Positions 1 to 8,805 of a DNA stretch of 64,000 nt are shown here, in pieces. The position numbers were made by a program, and so were the translations under genes. This DNA comes from Anthoceros angustus (Eukaryota; Streptophyta; Anthocerotopsida; Anthocerotales; Anthocerotaceae): positions 62,001 through 126,000 of the forward strand of contig MU008228.1 of assembly GCA_010909165.1 (NCBI GenBank), read 5' to 3'. Position 1 is the stretch's first letter. Each line of letters begins with the position of its first letter. The notes below the pieces were generated by a model. The model made no database searches. It was not told the DNA's origin and saw nothing but the letters and a program-made list of their open reading frames with translations.

Positions 1-137
1 TCATGAACTCGTCACCCCACCACCAGATCCTTCATGGCTGTACACAGTTTTAGCACAGGGTGAAACAGAGACTGAGAAACAACAGAGTCTCTCTGACTCC
101 CTATGATGAGGTGAGCGGGAGCTTCTGGCATAAGCCC
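1..137 (-). pseudogene. Truncated PPR copy, N-terminal fragment at window edge
   Basis: Read on the minus strand this gives a PEAPAHL...LGSQ segment joined directly to the first PPR of the family (SQSLF...VLKLCT...KDLVVG), then runs off the window. In full copies these two segments are separated by about 120 residues that include the PDF-like motif, so this fragment has lost that part. It lies just 3' of copy 1, and the sequence between them (138-255) resembles the 3' flank of copy 5 near 29,620-29,740. It is either the start of another deleted copy or a rearranged relic; most of it lies outside the window. Confidence 0.6.
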
Positions 138-255
138 ATCGATGATGGGCCCCACTACTTCTGGAGGAATAAGCCTACAAAGCACATGCACCCCGACAAG
201 AAAATGCAATATTCTCTGGGGTATACACTTAGCCCTGGGTAGTCCACCATTATTC

Positions 256-3200
256 TCACGGTCGACCTTTACAACTGCAACAACCAGCTGCGAATCGATG
301 CACACGGTACCCGTCCCTTACCACAATGTCTCTATTTTCAAGCCTTGACATGATTTCCGTGGAACTGTGGCAGTCGCTGCACATGCGTAGATTCTTCGTT
401 ACCACGAGAGTTGTCCCACTCGGAGTGTTCAAGAGACCAAACGCAAGAGCTAGCTTCTCAGCATGCCCACAAAGCGCATCTTCCTTTTCCTTCTCAGAAA
501 GTGGCTTCAACACCAATTTTGTGAGAGGTACGTGGCCTCCTTCCTGTTTCACACGAGCATTGGTGGCCTCTACCTTCAGCGCAAGATCTTCTCTCCTTTC
601 TCCCACCAGAAATGTATGTACCTGCTTATTCACCTCGATGGTCGCCACAGCAGGTTTCTTGTTAGCTCCTGCTACCCTTCTCCGTGTTTCAATCCTGTCT
701 ACATCGCTCCACCTCCCTGCATCTGCATACGCATTCGCCATGAGCACATATGCAGGCGCATCCTGGGGGTCCAGCGTAACAATGCTTTCAAAACACCAAA
801 TCGCCCTGTCTAAATCACCGTGACTTTTGCAGGCATTCAACAAAGACCTCAACCCCACAACACTCTTTTGGCCCTCTAATGACAACAGCATCTTCTCAGC
901 CTCATCTAAATGGCCCGCACGCCCAAGAAGATCAATCATGCAGGTGTAATGTTCGATAGTAGGTTTGATGCCATGCTCTTCAGCCATGGAATCAAAGTGC
1001 TTGCAACCCTCGTGGACTAGTCCTTCATGGCTGCATGCTGCTAGAAGGCAAGTAAAAGTAGCACCGTCAGGCTGAACGCCGGCCACTAACATCTCCTCAA
1101 AACAAGCTAGTGCTTTCTCACCATCATCACAAGTACCATACCCAGCTATTAGGGCATTCCATGTCACCACATCCTTCGTGGCCAAGCTTTCGAAAACTCG
1201 GCGAGCATCTCTCAGTGCACCACATTTTGCATACATGTCCACCAAGCAGGTGCCCACCAGTATGTCATCCAGCAGTCTCTTTTCGACAATCTGAGAGTGC
1301 AGCTGCCTGCCCTTCTGTAAGGCACCAGTGCTTCCACACGCCTTCAGAAGGCAAGCAAAAGTAACATGGTTCGCTACTATCAGACCCTCCTGCTCCATTT
1401 GTCCATACAAAACAAGCGCCTCATGGCCAAGTCCTTGCTGTGCATACCCAGCAATCAGCGCTGTCCATGTCACCACATCCTTTGTGGCCATGCTGTCAAA
1501 AACCTGGCGTGCATCTTCCAGTTCACCACATTTTGCATACATGTCCACCAGGCAGGTGCCCACCACTACGTCATCCAACAGTCCTCTTTCAACAATCTGT
1601 GAGTGCAGCTGCCTGCCCTTCTGTAAGGCGCCAGTGCTTGCACAGGCCTTCAATAGGCAACCAAAAGTAACATGATCAGCCAAAATGAGGCCCTCCTGCT
1701 CCATTTGTCCATACAGAACAAGCGCCTCATGACCGAGCTCTTCCTGGGCATACCCAGCTATCAGGGCATTCCACGTGACCACATTCTTTGTCTTCATGCT
1801 GTCAAATACCTGGCGTGCATCTTCCAGTTCACCACATTTCGCATACCCAGCAACCAGCACCGTCCATGTCACCACATCCTTCGTGGCCATGCTATCAAAA
1901 ACCTGGCGTGCACTGGTCATTTCGCCACATTTTGCATACATGTCCACCAGGTGTAACAAACAAGTTAGTGTGCCTCTGCACCACATCACAGTGCACTTTC
2001 CTGCCAGATTTCAAGTCCGCGGCAAATGCACAAGCTTGAAGGGCAGCTACAAAGACGTGAGCATCCGCCGTTACTCCTGACCTACGCATCTCATGGTATA
2101 GTTGTACGGCCTCATCAGGTCTCCCATGCTTAGCGTATGCGGAGATTATGGAAGACCACATGAAGGCATCCGGTTTCCCCACTCTGGTGAGCACATCCAT
2201 GGCCTCCTTTAGCCTACCTCCACATGCATACATGCGCAAAATATGGTTCCCTAAGTATGGATTCGACTCGTACCCAAGTTTGACAGTGAGATCATGAACT
2301 CGTCGCCCCACAACTAAATCCTTCTTAGCTATACACAGTTTCAGCACATTGTAAAACAGAGACTGGGAAATGGCAGAGTCTGTCTGCACCAGAGATTCCA
2401 GGGCTCCGACGGCCTCAGAAAGCTTCCCCTGCTGACATAACGTGCTCACGGTTGCACCCGTCACGACGCCCATTCCAGATCCTTCACGCCTGCCACGGTC
2501 AGGCTTATCTTGAGAGCTCGAATTGGGAGGAGAGGCACCATGAGCCATCTGCATATCCAAGGAAAGCAGTCGCTCATCAACCCAAGCTGGCTTAAACAAG
2601 TTGTCTAACCTCAGGACCTCGCCGGACCCCTTACGCCGGAAGTGAGGCGAACGGGAGCTCTTCGTACCTCGTCTGTTGTCCCACCACACGGTAGGGTCCA
2701 GAAAAAATTGTTGCCACAAGCGCTCCTGCTCCTGGTGACGACCATCGCTGGATAACTCATACCCACCCACAAATTTTCTCGGAAGGGGAAGTGCTGGGCT
2801 GCTGCCCACGGAGCTCATTCCCAATCCTTCACGCCTGCCAGGTTCAGGCTTATCTGGCGAGCTCCTCGAGGAAGGAGAGGGAGCAATACCTATCTGCAAA
2901 TCCATTGAGAGCAGCTGCACATGAACCCAAGCTGGCTTCATCATGTTGTTTAACCACAGGACCTCGCCGGACCCCTTGCGCCGGAAATCTGGCAAACGGG
3001 AGCTCTTCTTATCTCGTCTGTTGTCCCACCACATGGTAGGCTCCAGAGAAAACTGTTGCCATAAGTGCTCCTGCTCCTGGCAACGACAATCGCTGGAAAA
3101 CCCGTCCCCAACCACACTTTTTCTCGGAAGTGGAAGTGCTGGGCGGCGTACACTGCTGGACCTGGAGGCTTCGTGGTTCGCGAAGGGGTGACTCCCTAAG

Positions 3201-3300
3201 ATGAGGTGAGCTGAGCGTGAGCTCCTGGTAGAATCCCTGTAGACACATTAGACGCGATTTGTCGGGTCCCCAACGGGTCCGGTTGCCATACCGTGGCCAT
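256..3300 (-). pseudogene. PPR-DYW:KP copy 1 (frameshifted)
   Basis: A PLS-class PPR protein predicted to bind organellar RNA and edit it through a C-terminal DYW-type deaminase. The C-terminal open frame (256-1989, 577 aa) holds PLS repeats, E1/E2 and the DYW domain: HAE at about residues 509-511, CSDCH at about 537-541, and the final CSCKGRP. A KKPA box replaces the PG box, which marks the KP class. A second open frame (1895-3115) holds the N-terminal part. It carries two tandem PDF-like motifs (about 2912-3070 and 2567-2725) and the first PPRs. The two frames overlap, and the break lies near 1940-1960, where about 8 bp are missing compared with other copies. The family start (MATVWQPDP) is the ATG at 3300, but at least one more frameshift separates it from 3115. 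Unlike the other copies, the codon two before this ATG is CGA instead of TGA, so an open frame extends upstream to 3663. Several frameshifts make it a pseudogene or an assembly-damaged gene. Confidence 0.85.
2912..3070 (-). other. OSB-like PDF motif, first copy in PPR copy 1
   Basis: The residues LWQQF, WWDNRR, PDFRRKG, GEVLWL and KPAW appear in the order and spacing I know for the PDF motif (about 50 aa) of plant organellar single-stranded DNA-binding (OSB) proteins. In that family the motif contacts single-stranded nucleic acid. A second, more divergent copy (PHF instead of PDF) follows 345 bp downstream at about 2567-2725. The assignment comes from recognition of the motif, not from a profile search. 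Confidence 0.65.
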
Positions 3301-3813
3301 CGTTCGGGGACCGCTGTCGGAAGATGAGTCTAACCACAGATTACGCCAGGATGCCCAGGTACTGTGACTGGGCACACCTTGCGAGCTTGCTCCAATGCTG
3401 CGGCTAACCAATGTACATATAGTTTCCATGGCGGATGTGCGGATTTTGCAGTCCCGAAGTTGGTGGTGTTTGTGGATGCCCCAGGACGGAACAGGATGAC
3501 AGAGCAGAGTGCTGGAGAAAATTTCTCCGGAGGTAACTTGGGCAGCGAGGAGGATGGGGGTGGGGACGAGAAAATAAGGAGGTGGGGGTACACTCCGTCC
3601 GAATTGGGAAAAGAGTGAGGGGCACCGTGCACGGCAATGCCTGCCAACTTCTCCGATGCCCATGTGGCAATTTCTATGTTCTAATACTTCATGTTAAGAC
3701 GAGAAGTGCAAAGATCAGTGTTAGGCATCCATGTCCATGTCTCAGTTTGGACAGGAATGGAGTTAAGCCAGCAGATTCACCCCCAATGAACACTGGCTAC
3801 TTCCTCATTTTTC
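3301..3813. other. Spacer between PPR copies 1 and 2
   Basis: This holds the 5' flank of copy 1 and the 3' flank of copy 2. Position 3780 onward contains a motif (CACCCCCAATGA) shared with the 3' flanks of copy 4 (near 19,660) and of the relic at 7878-8283. I see no separate gene. An open frame on the minus strand (3196-3663) exists only because the stop codon before the copy 1 ATG is absent. Confidence 0.6.
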
Positions 3814-6163
3814 TCACGGTCGGCCTTCACAGCTGCAACAACCATTTGCAAATCGATGCACACGGTACCCATCCCTCACAACTATGTCTCTCTGTTCAAG
3901 CCTAGACATGATCTCCGTGGAACTGTGGCAGTCGCTGCACATGCGAAGATTCTTCGTTACCACGAGAGGTGTCCCACTTGGGGTGTTCAAGAGACCAAAC
4001 GCCAGAGCTAGTTTCTCAGCATGCCCACAAAGCGCATCTTCCTTTTCCTTCTCACACACTGGCTTCAACACCAACTTTGTGTGAGGTACGGCCTCCTTCC
4101 TGCTTCAGACGTGCATTCGTGCTCTCTACCTTGCGCAATATCCTCTCCTTTCTCCCACCAGAAATCTATGTACCTCCTTATTCACCTCAATAGTCACCAC
4201 TGCAGGTTTCTTGTTAGCTCCTGCTGCCATCCTCAGTGTTTCAATCCCATCTACATCAGCCCACCTACCTGCATCTGCGTAGGCATTGGCCATGAGCACA
4301 TACGCAGACGCCTGCTGAGGGTCCAGTTTAACAATGCTTTCAAAACACCACTTCGCCCCCTCTATGTCCCCGTGACTCTTGCAGGCATTCAACAAAGACG
4401 TCAATCCCACAACATCAGTCTGGCCCTCGCATGATAACAACATGTTCTTTGCTTCATCTAAATGACCAGCACGCCCAAGAAGATCAATCATGCAGGTGTA
4501 ATGCTCAACAGAAGGTTTGATGCCATGCTGTTCAGCCATGGAATCAAGGTGCTTGCGACCCTCGTGGACCAGTCCCTCATGACTGCATGCTACTAAAAGG
4601 CAAGTAAAAGTAGCATCATTAGGCTGAATACCAGCAACTAACATCTCCTCAAAACAAGCTAGTGCCTTGTGACCTTCATCACAACCATACCCAATCAGGA
4701 TTCCATGTCACCACATCCTTTGTGTTGCTGTCAAAACCTGGCGTGCATCTTCCAGTTCACATTTTGCATACATGTCCACCAGGCAGTTGCCCCCATACGT
4801 CATCCAGCAGTCCTCTCTCGACAATCTGTGAGTGCAGCTGCCTGCCCTTCTGTAAGGCACCAGTGCTTGCACATGCCTTCAGAAGGCAAGCAAAAGTAAT
4901 GGTTAGCCAAAATGAGGCCTCCTGCTCCATTTGTCCATACAAACAAGCGCCTCATGTCCGAGCCTTGCTGCATACCCAGCTATCAGGGCATTCCATGTCA
5001 CCACATTCTTTGTCCATGCTGTCAAAACTGGCGTGCATCTTTCAGTTCACCACATTTTGCATACCCAGCAATCAGCATTCCATGTCACCACATCCTTTGT
5101 GGCCATGCTGTCAAAACCTGGCGTGCATCTTTGCCACATTTTGCATACATGTCCACCAGGCAGTTGCCAACAAACAAGTTAGTAGCAATGCCACTGCACA
5201 CATCACAGTGCACTTTTCTGCCAGATTCCAAGTCGCAGCAAATGCACAAGCTTGAAGGACAGCTACAAAGATGTGGGCATCCGCCTTCACTCCGGACCCA
5301 AGCATCTCGTGGTACAGTTGCACTGCCTCATTAGGTTTCCCATGTTTAGCATGGGCAGAGATGATGGAAGACCACGTGAAAACATCTGGTTTGTCTGCCC
5401 TGGTGAACACATCCATGGCCTCCTCTAGCCTGCCCCCACATGCATACATGCGCAAGATATGGTTCCCCACGTATGGAATCGACTCGTACCCAAGTTTGAC
5501 ACTGAGATTGTGAACTCGTCGCCCCACAACCAAATCCTTCTTGGCTGTACAGAGTTTTAGCACAGTGCAAAACATAGACAGAGAAATAGCAGAGTCTGTC
5601 TGCGCCAGGGATTCCAGGGATCCAACAGCCTCAGAAAGCCTCCCCTGCTGACATAACGTCCTCACGGTAACAGCCGTTACGACGCTCGTTTCCGATCCTG
5701 CACGCCTGCCAGCTTTAGGCTCATCCGGGGAGCTGGACTCGGAACGAGAGGCACGGTGGCCCATCTGTATATCCAAGGAAACCAGTTGCTCATCAACCCA
5801 AGCTGGTTTAAACATGTTGTTCAACCACAGGACCTCACCGGACCCTTTGCGCCGGAAGTCAGGCCAGTGCGAGCTCTTCTTCTCTCGTCTGTTGTCCCAC
5901 CACAGGGTAGGGTCCAGAAAAAATTGTTGCCACAAGTGCTCCTGCTCCTGGCATCGACCATCGCTGGAAAGCCAGGCCCTACCCACACACTTTCTCGGAA
6001 GTAGAAGTGCTGGACTCCATACACTGCTGCACCTGGAGGCTTTGTTTGCCAGGGGTTGACACCCTAACATGTGGTGAGCGGGAGCTTCTGGTAGAATCCC
6101 CGTACACACATTAGTTGAAATTTGTTGGGTACACAGCGGGTCCGGTTGCCATACTGCTGCCAT
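3814..6163 (-). pseudogene. PPR-DYW:KP copy 2 (frameshifted)
   Basis: The N-terminal open frame (5111-6163, 350 aa) starts at the family ATG (MAAVWQPDP). It carries one PDF-like motif at residues 76-127 (WWDNRR, PDFRRKG, VLWL) and the first PPRs. The middle (about 4640-5110) is a short PLS array broken by many small deletions. A second frame (4126-4644) encodes the last PPRs, E1/E2 and the KKPA box. A third (3814-4074) encodes the DYW:KP core with HAE, CSDCH and a CSCEGRP end. The stop codon TGA lies two codons before the start, as in most copies. At least four frameshifts separate the pieces. The small deletions fall at short direct repeats, which fits either decay or consensus error. Confidence 0.85.
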
Positions 6164-6599
6164 CGTTCAGGTACCACTGTTGGAAGATGAGTCTACCAAC
6201 ACAAACTATGCCAGGATGCCCAGTTACTGCAGGATGCCCAGTTACTGTGCCTGACCACACCATACGAGCTGGCTCCGCTGCCGCAGCCTAAACCACATTA
6301 GTAAAGGTACCCGGAATCGCTGGAGGTCCTCGCCTGATCAGCAAGGCCGCCTTCTTGATCCTGACTCTGAGGGTTTTGCATATTCTAAAGCGATTGAGCT
6401 GTTCTTCTCATTCTCTTGTGGCACACTTCGTAGTAATCTTTCTGTTCATGTTTTGTAAAAGAATTTGTGGACCACTGAATTGTGTAGACCAAGGAAGGGC
6501 GCGCAGGACTCCCTCGTGCGTGCGAGTTCATCAGTGCCACACATTATCAATAGACTCGACTTGATAGACTCGACTTGATAAGTACATATGTAGTTTGGT

Positions 6600-6632
6600 C
6601 CCTTCAGACTTGACCACGTCAAGTCTGAAGGG
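6600..6632. repeat. Perfect 15-bp inverted repeat with 3-nt loop
   Basis: CCCTTCAGACTTGAC and its exact reverse complement are separated by CAC. A direct repeat of TAGACTCGACTTGA lies just upstream (6551-6578), sharing CGACTTGA-like sequence with the arm. It may be a small foldback remnant or a transcription-related hairpin; no gene neighbour suggests a role. Confidence 0.75.
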
Positions 6633-6974
6633 CCTTTCACAATGCAAACGACACCGAGGCCGGGACTGCGCACTTGGTTTTGGACTTTCCTAAGTAATAA
6701 TTTAGGGCGGATTCGCATGAACCCGCTTCCAGCTCTGTTCCGTAAGTTTTTTAACGTGGCGGGGCGTCCGCATGTAAAGTGGCAAACCGAACCCGGAACT
6801 TTTCGCAGCAGGTCTCCGGTGCCTTCACATATGGGACTGAAGACATAAGCTGGTATTCTTGGCCGGTGCTCCATTACTTCGAAATGGAGAGAGTATGCTA
6901 CCATTGCTTGGAGGTCTTCTTGATTCCTTTAATGTCATTGCTTTGAGGCCTCATCGCTGTTATTGCAGGCGATG

Positions 6975-7091
6975 GTCGACAAATGGTTCTTCTCCACTTG
7001 ATGTAGATGCCCAATTCGAAGAATTAGAGACCGTCAACAAATGGTTCTTCTCCGTTGATGTAGATGGCCAATTCGAAGAATTAGAGACTGT
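6975..7091. repeat. 58-bp tandem duplication
   Basis: Two copies of a 58-bp unit beginning GTCRACAAATGGTTCTTCTC and ending GAAGAATTAGAGAC, differing at a few bases. Both copies stay open in the same plus-strand frame (6859-7140). I do not recognise that frame as a protein family. Confidence 0.8.
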
Positions 7092-7877
7092 GTTGTACTC
7101 TTTACAGTGTGATATCACAATGCTTCTAGCTCACTTATAGCGTATATTAGGAATCTCTCACCGATTCATGGGTGCAGTACGGTGAGTATTACATTATGCC
7201 GAGAATGGATGGGCTTTTTTCCTAACGGACTGCTGCTGTCTTGGTCCTTTTTCCTCGGTGCCACCTGCTTGGTGTCGATCAAAATCTTCACGTTTTGCAG
7301 CTTGCAAGATACAGAGTTCCGGCTCTGTCCAGTTCACTCTCTTCTTGAGAAGAGCTTGACCTCTAATGGCAGAAATCTGTGGGGCAGTACACGGCATATG
7401 AGAAGGCACCACAGACAATGCCTTTGATGACCAGTCCGGTAACGTTGTGGAGGAAGAAGCAAATCCTTGTGGTCGCTCCATCTTCCACTCCTAGGTTATC
7501 AAGAAGAATTGGTGAAAGTCATGAGCTCCTCTCAAAATCACGAGACTCGCGAGACAGGAGCTCCTCGCGAGATGTGAATTTGCAGATTTCAGTGTTGAAG
7601 ACCCCAAATGAACACCGGCTATACCCGGCTGCACCGATGCAGCTCGTCGTAGCTTCTTTCCGGAGCCGAACCGATTACAACCACTTAAAAAACACTTAAA
7701 AAAAGCTCCCGTAAACATAGGACAAGCGATTGTACATGGCGGGCCCTTTTCCGCCAAAATGTCATTGCGGACGCGGAGGTGCCCACATGCGAATCCGCCC
7801 TAAGTTATTAACTTGGGTAAAATCCACCCTAAGTTATTAATTTGGGTAGAACTTGGGTAGAACTTGGGTAGGAGTCG

Positions 7878-8283
7878 ACTGCATACTTGGGGAACCATAT
7901 TGCATGTATGAATGTGGAGGTACGCAAACCGGATGCCTTTGTGGTCTTCCATCATCTCCGGCCATGCTAAGCATGGGAAACCTAATGAAATGCGGAGGTC
8001 AGGAGTGAAGCCGGATGCTCATGTACCTCACACAAAGTTGGTGTTGAAGCCTGTGTGTGAGAAGGAAAGATGTGTTGAGAAACTAGCTCTGGCGTTTGGT
8101 CTCTTGAACACTCCGAGAGGGATATCTCTGGTAATAACGAAGAATCTACGCATGAGCAGTGACTGCCACAGTTCCACGACATCATGTCAAGGCTTGAACA
8201 GAGAGAGACATTGTTGTGAGGGATGGGTACCGTGTGAGCATCGATTCGTAAATGGTTGTTGCAGTTGTACGGATGGACCCTGA
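7878..8283 (+). pseudogene. Internally deleted PPR-DYW:KP relic
   Basis: The open frame 7912-8283 joins the second PPR region of the family (PDAF/SSIIS...HAKHGKPNE...SGVKPDAHV) directly to the pre-DYW segment (PHTKLVLKP) and DYW:KP domain. All intervening repeats and E motifs are gone. The join lies at a GCTCATGTACC/GGCCACGTACC similarity, so a microhomology deletion is likely. The DYW part is degraded: the usual GHAEK reads VEK, CSDCH reads SSDCH, and the end is CSCTDGP. Zinc binding and catalysis are not expected. Its 3' flank (TCATTGGGGGGTGAAT) matches the 3' flanks of copies 2 and 4. Confidence 0.85.
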
Positions 8284-8805
8284 GAAAAATGAAGTAGGTA
8301 GTACCGTAGTAGCCTGCGCTCATTGGGGGGTGAATATGTGCTTGCTTAACTCCATTCCTGTCCAACCTGAGACATGGATACGGATGGCAAACACTGATCC
8401 TGGAACCTCTCATCGTAACACAGAGAATCAGAAGGTGCCACATGGGCATCGGGGAACCTGGCAGAGATGATGGGCATCGGTCGCTATGACCGTTCACAGT
8501 GCCCCGGCCGTCGCCTTTTTTTTTTTTTGTTAAATCAATCTTTTCTCTGTTGGGACAGGTGTATCACCACCTCCTTATTTGCCCGTCTCCAAGTGCCCCA
8601 CCTCCGTCCTCCTCGTTGCCCCCGTTATGTCCTGACAGATTTTCACCAGCTTGCGAAGTCCGCACAGCGGCCAAGGAAACTACACAGTATGTTGCTTATT
8701 AGGCTGCGGCATTGGAGCCAGCTCGTATGCTGTGGTCAGGCACTGTACCTGGGTATCCTTGATAGTCTGTTGTTAGATTCACCTTCCGACGCCGGTCCCT
8801 GAACG
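8284..8805 (+). promoter_or_regulatory. 5' flank of PPR copy 3
   Basis: This contains the 3' flank of the preceding relic, a T-run at 8516-8529 and the conserved leader of the family. The leader ends in TGAACGATGG, with TGA two codons before the copy 3 ATG at 8806. An upstream open frame (8467-8802) ends exactly at that TGA, and a similar one precedes copy 1. The bases around the ATG (A at -3, G at +4) give a good plant start context. No TATA box is claimed. Confidence 0.45.

Larger units (their letters stand above)
6164..7877. other. Intergenic region between PPR copy 2 and the 7.9 kb relic
   Basis: No convincing gene. It contains a strong hairpin (6600-6632), a 58-bp tandem duplication (6975-7091) and short repeats of ACTTGGGTAG near 7850-7870. 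The first 130 bp are the 5' flank of copy 2. Small open frames here show no recognisable domain. Confidence 0.5.

Noticed and set aside
326-2080. Plus-strand ORFs rich in Cys/His/Ser (for example 1328-1675, 1775-2080) and similar ones opposite all PPR arrays
   Set aside because: They are antisense shadows of the PPR repeats (HILHTCPPG, FAYMSTRQ and similar words recur with the triplet period).
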